64,000 nucleotides of DNA from Aneurinibacillus uraniidurans (GTDB taxonomy: Bacteria > Bacillota > Bacilli > Aneurinibacillales > Aneurinibacillaceae): positions 1,772,501 through 1,836,500 of the forward strand of contig NZ_CP116902.1 in NCBI RefSeq assembly GCF_028471905.1, given 5' to 3'. A model generated the notes under the pieces. The model saw nothing but the letters and a program-made list of their open reading frames with translations. It had not been told where the DNA came from and did no database searches. Shown here piece by piece: positions 9,101-16,753 of this stretch (its first letter is position 1; the number at the start of each line of letters is the position of its first letter). A program made the position numbers and the translations under genes.

Positions 9101-9352
9101 GGGATGGTTTCTCCAAGGTGTGGTGGAGGAGTCGGGATCGGGTGGGACCTCGTCACTTCGGTACGCTTGCTATGAAGTAGAGGCTGTCCGCTCCAGGTGC
9201 CCGACGAACTCGCCCACAAAAGATGACAGTGATGTATATGCATCGAAGTATTGTGGGCAAAAGCCCGTTCGTCTGTCCCCTTCCGCTGGGGAGTCACGTA
9301 CAGGCGTTCCGTTGCCCCACCCGATCCCGCTCCTAGCACACTTTGGGTAAAC
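9041..9352 (-). repeat. Structured repeat, copy B
   Basis: Inverted relative to copies A and C. On the minus strand the outer stem pairs 9316-9328 with 9134-9146 (13 perfect base pairs), with bases quite unlike the stem in A and C. The core is conserved: G-C-C-T-G-T-A-C-G-T-G, CCCAGCGGA, GACGAACGGGC and GCGAGTTCGTCGGGC. The inner stem reads GCCCACAA/TTGTGGGC where A and C have GCCCGCAA/TTGCGGGC, so pairing is kept while sequence changes. Confidence 0.75.
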
Positions 9353-9470
9353 ACCATCAAGCAAGATCAAGAAGCTGAGCTTTGCTATGCAGGTAAAAAA
9401 ATTAAAAAAGTCGTCTTTCTAAAAGCCAGTAGCTACCGAGCAAATCCATTCTGGCGTCGCATGTTTTTTT

Positions 9471-9769
9471 GTAAACCGAAACGTTGTGCGGGGAGTGGGA
9501 GAAGGGAGGAGCACAAGCGCCTGTACGTGCCTCCCCAGCGGAGGGAGAACGACGAACGGGCCTTTGCCCGCAACCCTTCAGTGAAAGAGCATCTGGGCTT
9601 TTCTTTGCGGGCGAGTTCGTCGGGCTCCCGGAGCGGACAGCTACTACTTCTCTGTAAACGTACCGAAGCGAACGGCTCCTCCCTTCTCCCACACCCTCTC
9701 ACCACACGTTATCGATTCTATAACAAAAAGCTGTCCCGTCCGCCATGTCCTGGGGCTTTTGGGACAGCC
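9471..9769 (+). repeat. Structured repeat, copy C
   Basis: Fullest copy. The outer stem pairs 9495-9512 with 9675-9692 (18 perfect base pairs). The inner stem pairs 9551-9557 (GACGAAC) with 9615-9621 (GTTCGTC), then 9566-9573 with 9605-9612. A 3' hairpin, GCTGTCCC...GGGACAGC (9724-9769), has a loop nearly identical to that of copy A. It lies between the regulator and the phenol hydroxylase promoter region. Confidence 0.8.
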
Positions 9770-9787
9770 TGCTTGTTGTTTAGAACC

Positions 9788-9825
9788 GAATCGTACCAAG
9801 TGAATCGGTTCGATTTGTACGAATC
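9788..9825. promoter_or_regulatory. Candidate operator for the aromatic regulator, phenol hydroxylase side
   Basis: GAATCGTAC, 20 bases, then GTACGAATC: a perfect inverted repeat of two 9-mers. The same arms with the same 20-base gap (one mismatch) recur at 16566-16603 before the meta-cleavage operon. It lies 168 bases before dmpL and downstream of the regulator gene, which makes that regulator the likely binder (inference). Confidence 0.7.
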
Positions 9826-9949
9826 GGTTGCGATGATTTGGACACCACGTAAAATAATTTAGAACATTTTGAGTTATATGAAAACATTGAGAAATATTTT
9901 ATCCTGTATCATAGTACAGCGAGTTGTATACGGCTTTTTTATATAACAT

Positions 9950-9963
9950 TGAAAGCGTATACG
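9950..9963. promoter_or_regulatory. Candidate CcpA (cre) site
   Basis: TGAAAGCGTATACG matches 12 of 14 positions of the cre consensus TGWAARCGYTWNCW. It lies 30 bases before the dmpL start, where binding would block transcription when a better carbon source is present. Confidence 0.45.
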
Positions 9964-9993
9964 TACTTGTATTTTCTGCAAGGGGGGATATGA

Positions 9994-11046
9994 ATGACGT
10001 ATCAATTTCAACCAGGCTCAGAAATGATTAAGCCGCTGCGCCAGACGTACAAATATATGTCGGGGCTTAAGGTGAAGCGGCCAACCACATATGACGAGGC
10101 TACATATAATCTGCAGCCGTATGAGAATTTTCACTATCGTCCGATCTGGAATCCGGACATTCAAATTTATGATGAGAACATTACAAAGCTTGTCTGCACA
10201 GACTGGGAACAGTTCCGCGATCCGGCACGCTTGTATTATGCAACGTACTGCTACGATCGTGCTGAATTACAGACACGGATCAAAGGACAGTTCAATGCAT
10301 GTGAACGACTCGGCGTATTTCGCACGATGGATGATTCGTTTGTTCGTACAGTAAGTGAGTTCTTCCCGGTATTGCGCCATCTGTTCTTCGGTGAATCGGT
10401 TGTATACATGTATGTAGGCCGGTTCTCCGTTGGTACTGCAATTGAACAGTGTGCGACGTATCAATCATTTGATTTGCTTGGCTCGGCTCAGTTGATTACA
10501 AAAATCTGTGCGGAGCTGGAAAGCAGGAATCCGGCGATTCTGTCGGCCGGCAAGCAGAAGTGGCTAGAAGATGAGAAGTTCCAACCATTGCGTGCCTTGA
10601 CTGAAAAACTGATGGTGACATGGGATTGGGGCGAAGCTGTTGTTGCGGTTAATTTGCTGCTGAACCTGATTGTCTATCCACTTTTCTTTGAGGAAATGTC
10701 CGAGAGTGCGCTGGAAAATGGCGGCGCAGGGTATGCGATGTTCAGTGAGTTTTTCTGGCATATGTTTGACTACGAGCGCAACTGGGCTGCTGCGTTGATG
10801 AAAATGTTGATCGCAGATACGCCAGCGAACCAGGCTGTGATTCAGTCATTTGTCGATGAATGGCTGCCGCAAGTGATCGCAGCGATAAAACCGATATTGC
10901 CGATATTTGCGATGCCTGGACAAGCGAAGGATGGGGAAGTTGTCCTGCAAAACGTACTGGATAAACATGTGCGCCCGGTACTGGAAACAGAATTGGGACT
11001 GATTATGCCGCCGTTGTCTGGTGAATTGCATGTGACAGAGGTATAG
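9994..11046 (+). CDS. dmpL: Phenol hydroxylase beta subunit (P1)
   Basis: 350 residues after AAGGGGGG. It matches the DmpL/TouE-type structural subunit of soluble diiron monooxygenases, for example Y-E-N-F-H-Y-R-P-I-W-N-P, and E-R-N-W-A-A-A near residue 255. It pairs with DmpN to form the hydroxylase that converts phenol to catechol in the cytoplasm, and carries no metal site itself. It opens the operon dmpL-M-N-O-catechol dioxygenase-ferredoxin. A dmpK-like assembly gene, usual before dmpL in Pseudomonas, is absent. Confidence 0.9.
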   Translation: MTYQFQPGSEMIKPLRQTYKYMSGLKVKRPTTYDEATYNLQPYENFHYRPIWNPDIQIYDENITKLVCTDWEQFRDPARLYYATYCYDRAELQTRIKGQFNACERLGVFRTMDDSFVRTVSEFFPVLRHLFFGESVVYMYVGRFSVGTAIEQCATYQSFDLLGSAQLITKICAELESRNPAILSAGKQKWLEDEKFQPLRALTEKLMVTWDWGEAVVAVNLLLNLIVYPLFFEEMSESALENGGAGYAMFSEFFWHMFDYERNWAAALMKMLIADTPANQAVIQSFVDEWLPQVIAAIKPILPIFAMPGQAKDGEVVLQNVLDKHVRPVLETELGLIMPPLSGELHVTEV

Positions 11047-11062
11047 AAGGGAAGGGATATGG

Positions 11063-11359
11063 ATGACAGTGGCAGGAGAGCGTAGTCGGTATGTTGGCGT
11101 TGATCTGACGAACGGACATGTAACAGATGCAGTGATCGAATCAGTCGAGCAGGACAATCCAAGCGCAAAAATCACCCGGTTTCCAGGGTATGCGAAGGTC
11201 GAGGCGATTGAGAAGCTTGTGATTAATCGCGAGACCGTAGAAGAAGCGCTTGGAGAAGAATGGAATACAGAAGATTTGCAGCTGATTGTAACGTCGTATT
11301 ACGGATTTATTGGCGAATGGGACGACGATCAAATTATTATTCAATGGGACAACGTGTAA
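11063..11359 (+). CDS. dmpM: Phenol hydroxylase effector protein (P2)
   Basis: 98 residues, ATG at 11063. It belongs to the small MmoB/DmpM family of cofactor-free proteins that bind the hydroxylase and couple oxygen activation to substrate turnover. Visible signatures are V-G-V-D-L-T-N near the start, F-P-G-Y-A-K-V-E-A and I-I-Q-W-D-N at the end. It lies 16 bases after dmpL and 12 before dmpN, so it is co-translated with the other subunits. Confidence 0.88.
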   Translation: MTVAGERSRYVGVDLTNGHVTDAVIESVEQDNPSAKITRFPGYAKVEAIEKLVINRETVEEALGEEWNTEDLQLIVTSYYGFIGEWDDDQIIIQWDNV

Positions 11360-11371
11360 GGGGGGAGAAAT

Positions 11372-12871
11372 ATGAGTAAAAAGAAAAAGCGTGGATTGAA
11401 AGAAGAATACAATCTGTTCACTCGCGATCTGGATTGGGAACCAGGCTATGTATCCTGGGATGAGATGTATCCATATGCCAAGATGGAAGGTATCAAAATT
11501 CATGATTGGTCGCGCTGGGAAGATCCGTTCCGTGTAACAATCGAGAACTATGTTCGCATTCAGGCAGAAAAGGAGCGGAAATTCCAGGCAATTCGCGAAA
11601 ACATTGACCTGATGCAAAGCCAGCTTGATATTAGTGATGCCCGCTGGCTGGAAGCGATGAAATTGTTTATGGGTGCTGCTGCACCGTCTGAATACAATGC
11701 ACACCGCCTGTTCCAATTCGTGGCTCGTCATGTGCCAAGCCCGGCGATTCGCTTCGCGGCTCTGACGCAATCGGTTGACGAACTGCGCCACGTGCAGGAT
11801 CAAGTGCTGATGTTTAATAATTACAATAAATACTACCAGGGATTCCACAGCTGGCGTCAGATTGCAAGTCGTCATTGGCTGATGTCCGTACCGAAGTCAT
11901 TCTTTGAAGATGCCCTGACTGCCGGGCCGTTTGAAGCGCTGGCTGCGATTTCATTTGGATTCGAAGTTGTGTTCACGAATATTTTATTCGTTACAGTTGG
12001 TTCGATGGCGGTGAAAAATAGCGACCATACGTATACCGGGGTTGGCTTTACCTCACAGTCTGACGAGTCCCGCCATATGACGCTTGGCATGATGGCTATC
12101 CGCGCGATGCTTGAGGAAGACCCGGATAATGTGCCGATCGTGCAGCGCTGGCTTGATAAGTGGTACTGGCGTGCCTATAAAGGATTTGCGGTTGTGCCGT
12201 ACATGCTCGATTATATCGCGCCACGCAAGCTGATGTCATGGAAAGAAGCGTTTGAGATGTACATTGAGGATCAGGTGTTTAACGGTCTGTTTAAAGATCT
12301 GGAGCCGTACGGCATTCGCCTGCCGCTTCATGCTAAGGACAGCATTAAGGAGAAAGATCATTTGACCCATCAGGTTGCGCTGTTGCTGCATCGTCTGCCG
12401 CACGTAACGTTCTTCCACCCGTTTGCGCCAAATGAGCAGGATAAAGCATTTCTTGCTGAAAAGTATGGCAGTACATGGACGGATTTATGGGCGAAGAAGT
12501 GGGAGCAGCAGACTGACCCGAATCACGATCATATTTATCCGGGTCTGCCACAGCTGTGCCAGACGTGTCAAATTCCGATGATTTTCAGCGAGCCGGATAA
12601 CCCGGAAGAGACATGTTTCCGTCACTCGGTGCATGAAGGGGAAACGTATCACTTCTGTTCGGATGGATGTAAATGGATTTTTGATCAGGAACCAGACAAA
12701 TACAAGCAGGCATGGCTGCCGGTGCATGAAATCCTTCAGGGGAACTGTGGACCAGCAGAAAAGCTGCCGGAGTACTGGGGCCTTGAACCGGAAGACACTG
12801 GCGATTACTATGAGTCTCTTAACTATAAAAACTTTACAAAATGGAAGGAAATGCGTGCCCAAAGCATATAA
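11372..12871 (+). CDS. dmpN: Phenol hydroxylase alpha (oxygenase) subunit (P3)
   Basis: 499 residues, near the usual length. The six carboxylate/His ligands of the diiron centre are all visible: Glu107 (S-E-Y-N-A), Glu137 and His140 (D-E-L-R-H), Glu198 (F-E-V-V-F), Glu232 and His235 (D-E-S-R-H). The C-terminal third carries a YHS-type metal-binding segment with C-Q-T-C near residue 394 and H-F-C-S-D-G-C near 430. The catalytic subunit inserts one oxygen atom into phenol to give catechol. A multicomponent enzyme of this type is unusual in a Firmicute, where phenol hydroxylase is more often a flavin monooxygenase. Confidence 0.93.
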   Translation: MSKKKKRGLKEEYNLFTRDLDWEPGYVSWDEMYPYAKMEGIKIHDWSRWEDPFRVTIENYVRIQAEKERKFQAIRENIDLMQSQLDISDARWLEAMKLFMGAAAPSEYNAHRLFQFVARHVPSPAIRFAALTQSVDELRHVQDQVLMFNNYNKYYQGFHSWRQIASRHWLMSVPKSFFEDALTAGPFEALAAISFGFEVVFTNILFVTVGSMAVKNSDHTYTGVGFTSQSDESRHMTLGMMAIRAMLEEDPDNVPIVQRWLDKWYWRAYKGFAVVPYMLDYIAPRKLMSWKEAFEMYIEDQVFNGLFKDLEPYGIRLPLHAKDSIKEKDHLTHQVALLLHRLPHVTFFHPFAPNEQDKAFLAEKYGSTWTDLWAKKWEQQTDPNHDHIYPGLPQLCQTCQIPMIFSEPDNPEETCFRHSVHEGETYHFCSDGCKWIFDQEPDKYKQAWLPVHEILQGNCGPAEKLPEYWGLEPEDTGDYYESLNYKNFTKWKEMRAQSI

Positions 12872-12885
12872 GGAGGGGAGAGGAC

Positions 12886-13110
12886 ATGATATTTGTTTAT
12901 TTGTTCGAACATGGGAATCCACCTGCACTATGTCTGCCGGTTGATCCGGCTGCGACCTGGGCGGAATTCAAGGAAGTGATTCGTCAGATGTATAAGCGTG
13001 ATCCGGATGCTGCGCAGTTAACATACTTTGACGACCCGTTCACACCGGATGATAGCAAGACGCTCACAGAACTTGGCATTGCTCATAAGGGGCTGCTTAA
13101 AATTAAATAA
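12886..13110 (+). CDS. dmpO: Phenol hydroxylase subunit P4
   Basis: 74 residues, about 40 fewer than the usual DmpO. ATG at 12886 follows AAGGAGGGGAG; an upstream in-frame extension overlaps dmpN and lacks a ribosome site. F-D-D-P-F-T-P-D-D-S-K-T-L-T-E-L-G-I is the familiar DmpO-type core (gamma subunit of the hydroxylase). The reductase gene dmpP that normally follows is missing; the next gene is catechol 2,3-dioxygenase. Confidence 0.8.
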   Translation: MIFVYLFEHGNPPALCLPVDPAATWAEFKEVIRQMYKRDPDAAQLTYFDDPFTPDDSKTLTELGIAHKGLLKIK

Positions 13111-13127
13111 AACGAGGAGGAAGTCGT

Positions 13128-14039
13128 ATGGCAATTATGCGTCTCGGTCGCGTACAAATTCGTGTACCAAATTGGGAGAAGTCAATCTTTTATTATAAAA
13201 ATGTACTCGGATTAATTGAAACCGCTCGCGATGACAATCATGTGTATTTAAAAGCATGGGATGAGCACGATCACCATAGTGTAATTCTGCAAAAAGCAGA
13301 TACGGCAGGCTTAGACCACTTAGCGTTCAAGTGTGAATTTGCCCAGGACCTTGATCTATACGAGCAGAAGCTAAGCGACTACGGCATTGCTGTGCAGCGA
13401 GTTCCGAAAGGCACGCGTATCGCAGAAGGCGAAGCGATTCGCTTCCAGCTTCCAACGGAACATTGGGTGGAACTCTATCATGAAATTGAAGTGGTAGGCA
13501 ACGGGATGTCGCTTGTGAATCCAGATCCGTGGCCGGACCATCTGGTTGGAATCGCACCGCCACGCCTCGATCACCTGCTGGTGACAGGCGATGATATTGA
13601 AGGAGTAAGCCGCTTATTTATGGATGTGTTTGATTTCAAAATGAGCGAGCAGCTTGTGGACCATAGTGGAGAGGGACAGCTGGCAACGTGGCTGTTCAAA
13701 ACGAATACGGCGCATGACATCGCATTTGTGAAAGGACCAAATGGACGTCTGCATCACATCGCTTTCTGGCTGGATGAATGGGTCGAACTGCGTAAAGCGG
13801 CAGATATCATGGCGAAAAACGATGTAGCGATTGATATCGGGCCGACTCGCCATGGCATTACGCGGGGGACGACGATCTACTTCTTTGATCCGTCTGGTAA
13901 CCGCAATGAAGTGTTCTGCGGCGGTTATATCACGTATCCGGATTCTCCAACGATTACATGGACGGAAGATACGATTGGCAAAGCGATTTTCTATTTCGAG
14001 CGCGAGCTGAATGATCGGTTCATGAATGTAAATTCGTAG
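13128..14039 (+). CDS. dmpB: Catechol 2,3-dioxygenase, copy 1
   Basis: 303 residues after GAGGAGG. Type I extradiol dioxygenase with two vicinal-oxygen-chelate modules. The iron ligands are His149 (R-L-D-H-L), His210 (L-H-H-I-A-F) and Glu261 (N-R-N-E-V-F). It cleaves catechol to 2-hydroxymuconate semialdehyde. It sits inside the phenol hydroxylase operon, so catechol can be opened as it is made. The protein differs from copy 2 (16754-17665) at only two residues by my reading, Asp36Glu and Leu77Met. Confidence 0.95.
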   Translation: MAIMRLGRVQIRVPNWEKSIFYYKNVLGLIETARDDNHVYLKAWDEHDHHSVILQKADTAGLDHLAFKCEFAQDLDLYEQKLSDYGIAVQRVPKGTRIAEGEAIRFQLPTEHWVELYHEIEVVGNGMSLVNPDPWPDHLVGIAPPRLDHLLVTGDDIEGVSRLFMDVFDFKMSEQLVDHSGEGQLATWLFKTNTAHDIAFVKGPNGRLHHIAFWLDEWVELRKAADIMAKNDVAIDIGPTRHGITRGTTIYFFDPSGNRNEVFCGGYITYPDSPTITWTEDTIGKAIFYFERELNDRFMNVNS

Positions 14040-14069
14040 ACTTCACGATAGAACAGGAGCAGAAGCGTA

Positions 14070-14354
14070 ATGGCATATGATATTGTAATTGAACCGCTTG
14101 GTGTGACGGTTGCCTGTGAAGAAGAACAGACGATTATGGATGCCCTCGTGTCCAATGGGGTAAAAGTAAAAAGTTTATGCCGTACAGGCCGATGTGGCAT
14201 GTGCAAATCGCACATTCATGAAGGGGAAGTGGACTACGGAGAAGCAAACCCTCATACGCTGTTTGAGTCAGAGCGGGAAGAAGGAAAAGTGCTGCTCTGT
14301 ACAGCCACACCGCTGAGCGACCTAGTTATTGAAATTGAAGATAGTGTTTTATAG
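14070..14354 (+). CDS. [2Fe-2S] plant-type ferredoxin, phenol hydroxylase operon
   Basis: 94 residues. Cysteines in C-R-T-G-R-C-G-M-C (about residues 37-45) and a later L-L-C-T-A form the C-x4-C-x2-C...C cluster of plant-type ferredoxins. It matches either the N-terminal ferredoxin half of DmpP or XylT, which reactivates oxidised catechol dioxygenase. Because dmpP is missing, it may carry electrons to the hydroxylase, repair the adjacent dioxygenase, or both. It is the last gene of the operon. Confidence 0.85.
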   Translation: MAYDIVIEPLGVTVACEEEQTIMDALVSNGVKVKSLCRTGRCGMCKSHIHEGEVDYGEANPHTLFESEREEGKVLLCTATPLSDLVIEIEDSVL

Positions 14355-14375
14355 TGGATGAATAAATAAGTAATA

Positions 14376-14418
14376 AAAACACCTGTATCTCTTTATAAAC
14401 AAAGAAATACAGGTGTTT
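14376..14418 (+). terminator. Terminator of the phenol hydroxylase operon
   Basis: AACACCTGTAT...ATACAGGTGTT stem, 22 bases past the ferredoxin stop. The T run is short. Confidence 0.7.
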
Positions 14419-14569
14419 GCTGTGGAAATGGATGGGGAGAGGAAAGATGAAAGGGGGAGAAAACATAAGACCTCTTCCTGCCTAGCTGCCGCTGCCAGAC
14501 CATATGCATCATTAACTTCAACAATCGGTTCAAAAGCGTTATAGACTACTTTTTTTCATTCATTTTCTA

Positions 14570-14652
14570 CCAATGTTTTAATTTTTCATCGAGTGATTCT
14601 AATACTTCCAATAATTCTTTACCGTTCACAACAGGAAGCCATGATTCCCTAT
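14570..14652 (-). pseudogene. Possible remnant of a gene's 3' end
   Basis: About 27 codons open on the minus strand (E-S-W-L-P-V-V-N-G-K-E-L-L-E-V-L-E-S-L-D, ending K-H-W-stop) directly after the metallophosphoesterase stop, without a start codon. It has plausible protein character but nothing identifies it. Confidence 0.3.
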
Positions 14653-14653
14653 G

Positions 14654-15466
14654 TTAGATCGAGATTGTTTTGATTTTTACATCCGGATTATCACGTGGAT
14701 ATCCGATAGCGTTATTCACAAAACGGCATCCATTTTTGATATAGTCAAAATGGTCATGAATGTGACCAAAACACCAAACCTTTCCCTGTAATTGATCCAT
14801 CCACTTGCTTCCATCAAAGAAATAAAAACTGGGGGTTAATCCTTGAACATATTTAGAGTTAGGTGACAGCATAGACCAATCTCCGCCTACATGCGTTATG
14901 ATTACTTCGCTGTCGTTAATTATGTTGCTGAGTTTAGCAGATTCCTCAATAAAATCAGGTAATCCTCTAATCAGCCCAGCATCATTCATTTCTTTTTTCC
15001 AAAGACGAACCAATTCTTCTTCTGTTTTATCATGCCCAAGCATACCGTATGAAAAATCGTACCACATGCCCGTCCCACCAAAGGTAATACCCTTTAAGGT
15101 GATAACATCTCCTTCAAGGATATATACACCTTCAATCTGCCCTGCAATTTCTTTCATCTCATTCCATCGCTTTGAAGAATTACGCCCGTATTTCTTTTCT
15201 TGTTGTCCCGAAACAAGATATAAATCATGATTACCACGAACAATGAGAATGTACTCGTAATACCGCTTGAAACTATTCAACATCAACTCATTTTGGCGAT
15301 TGTAATGTCCCATGTCTCCTGCAATTACAAGTATCATAGAATGGTCTGGATGGATAATTGAATCAATAAACCCATCTGTCTTTTGTTTCATTTTGATCGG
15401 ATTAGAATCGAACTTTACCCAAAAATCCACATGTAAGTCAGAAGCCAGATCAAAACGCCTATTCAT
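14654..15466 (-). CDS. Calcineurin-like metallophosphoesterase
   Basis: 270 residues with the full set of two-metal motifs: S-D-L-H-V-D (residues 9-14), A-G-D-M-G-H, R-G-N-H-D, I-T-H-V-G-G and G-H-I-H. It is a cytoplasmic phosphatase or nuclease-like hydrolase of unknown substrate. It lies on the opposite strand between the two aromatic operons and is more AT-rich than they are, so it looks like an insertion that split one catabolic cluster. Confidence 0.88.
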   Translation of the reverse strand: MNRRFDLASDLHVDFWVKFDSNPIKMKQKTDGFIDSIIHPDHSMILVIAGDMGHYNRQNELMLNSFKRYYEYILIVRGNHDLYLVSGQQEKKYGRNSSKRWNEMKEIAGQIEGVYILEGDVITLKGITFGGTGMWYDFSYGMLGHDKTEEELVRLWKKEMNDAGLIRGLPDFIEESAKLSNIINDSEVIITHVGGDWSMLSPNSKYVQGLTPSFYFFDGSKWMDQLQGKVWCFGHIHDHFDYIKNGCRFVNNAIGYPRDNPDVKIKTISI

Positions 15467-15487
15467 TCTATCTCCTCCTACTCATAC

Positions 15488-15866
15488 TCATACAGCCAAC
15501 CCTTCATACTCCTCGTTTTCACAAAAAATTTCATGAAAGTATTCATGGAGAGAACCAGAGAGAATAGAGCCGGTGTGTATAAAACCAGAGAGGTCTTTTT
15601 CGATCAAAATTCCGTTTTTATAAATAACCGCAATAGGCTTCAATCCGATAATGTTAAAACTCATTCCAGCGACTCCATCCAATAAAACGCACAATGACCA
15701 AGCGATTCCTTCTAGCTGTTCTTTCGTGTAATGAGCTACTTGAAGGCAGTAATCAATAAATTGGCTAAGATGCTGCTCGATAGCTGTGTGTGTTTCTTCT
15801 GAAACAACATATCCAGAAGAAGATGTAAAGGAACAGAGAACAGCAAAGCGACCAATTACCTCATGT
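15488..15866 (-). pseudogene. 5'-truncated gene of unknown family
   Basis: An open frame of about 126 codons runs to the stop at 15488, but upstream it meets a TAG near 15867 with no start. The shortest ATG-initiated version (15694) would begin mid-domain at M-C-V-L-L-D-G-V-A-G and has no ribosome site. The sequence (V-S-E-E-T-H-T-A-I-E-Q-H, L-H-E-Y-F-H-E-I-F) looks like real protein. A perfect palindrome lies just upstream. Probably a truncated relic. Confidence 0.5.
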
Positions 15867-15879
15867 TCGATCTAGGGAC

Positions 15880-15904
15880 AGGAAAAGGCGCTCGCCTTTT
15901 CCTA
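15880..15904. terminator. Perfect palindrome AGGAAAAGGCG/CGCCTTTTCCT
   Basis: A 24-base hairpin about 80 bases past the end of the 15986-16420 gene. No T run follows on either strand, so its role as a terminator is uncertain; it also marks the break point of the truncated gene. Confidence 0.45.
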
Positions 15905-15985
15905 CATTGAAGTCATACTCGTTTTTTCTCTCTTGTTTTCTTCCCTCTTACCACTTCAGTTTGACGAAGTAACGAACTCTCATTT

Positions 15986-16420
15986 TCATGCTGGGGCTTG
16001 TGTTTCCACGAATTCTAGAGCAGCTAGACAGCATGCCATATCCTGTTCCGTACTTCCCCCGCTGACCCCGATCGCACCGATGAGATCGCCCTCTACGGTA
16101 ATCGGATAGCCACCGCCAAATGTAACGAGCCGTGGTGTGTGGACGATGCCTTCGCGTAGCGCAGGTTCTTCCCTAATCAATGGATGCCATTCATGAGTTG
16201 GAAGACCGAAAGCAGCCCCTGTGTAAGCTTTATTGATCGCAATCTCAATGCTTAGAAGAGGGGCACCATCCATGCGGGAAAAATGGACCAGATGGCCGCT
16301 TTCATCCACGATGGCGATATTGACTTGTATGCCTAACTCGTTTGCTTTTCTAACAGAACGCTCTACCATATAGGCAGCCAGTTCACTCGTGATTGATTTT
16401 TTTATCCGGTACTGGTTCAT
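15986..16420 (-). CDS. GlcG/HbpS-family (DUF336) protein
   Basis: 144 residues. Three ATGs in a row (16426, 16423, 16420) follow AAAAAAGGG; the last gives the best spacing. The motifs A-I-V-D-E-S-G-H-L, N-K-A-Y-T-G-A-A-F and G-G-G-Y-P-I...G-A-I-G-V-S-G-G are typical of the family, some members of which bind haem. Such genes are often found in aromatic meta-cleavage clusters, but their job there is unclear. It is divergent from the second catechol dioxygenase and shares its regulatory region. Confidence 0.85.
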   Translation of the reverse strand: MNQYRIKKSITSELAAYMVERSVRKANELGIQVNIAIVDESGHLVHFSRMDGAPLLSIEIAINKAYTGAAFGLPTHEWHPLIREEPALREGIVHTPRLVTFGGGYPITVEGDLIGAIGVSGGSTEQDMACCLAALEFVETQAPA

Positions 16421-16565
16421 CATCATCACCCTTTTTTATTAATGTATAAATTTTCTGAATAATTACAGAGGATATTGTAATTTATCCCCTATTCAGATGT
16501 CAATGTACGATAATAAAGCGGGCTATTTTCTTTCACCAATTTGCAATATAGGTGTGTTTGTAGCC

Positions 16566-16603
16566 GAATCGTACGAATTGGCGCGAAGGAATTTGTACGA
16601 TTC
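16566..16603. promoter_or_regulatory. Candidate operator for the aromatic regulator, meta-cleavage side
   Basis: GAATCGTAC, 20 bases, GTACGATTC: the same arms and gap as 9788-9825 with one changed base in the right arm. It lies in the 333-base gap between the divergent DUF336 gene and catechol dioxygenase copy 2, and could control both. Nothing else stands out in this gap. Confidence 0.7.
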
Positions 16604-16753
16604 ATTGCAACCGGTTTCATTTAGAAATCACAGGAATTTTCAACCTTCACTGTTGTATTCAGAAAAGACAGAATTAACTATCATTTTACTAACAGCTGTA
16701 CAGGCTGGGTGATGAGAATATTTATAAGATAGCTTATCAAAGGAGGAAGTTGA

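Noticed and set aside
5224-9862. Overlapping open frames of 80-200 codons within the repeat copies (e.g. 5224-5688, 8989-9360, 9251-9862)
   Set aside because: They lie in GC-rich stems, are not conserved between copies and have no plausible ribosome site; structure, not coding, is conserved.
9826-9993. Sigma-54 (-24/-12) promoter for the phenol operon, as in Pseudomonas dmp
   Set aside because: No TGGCAC-N5-TTGC match was seen, and the regulator lacks the AAA+ domain.
16497-16712. 71-codon open frame before catechol dioxygenase copy 2
   Set aside because: It runs across the candidate operator and has no ribosome site.
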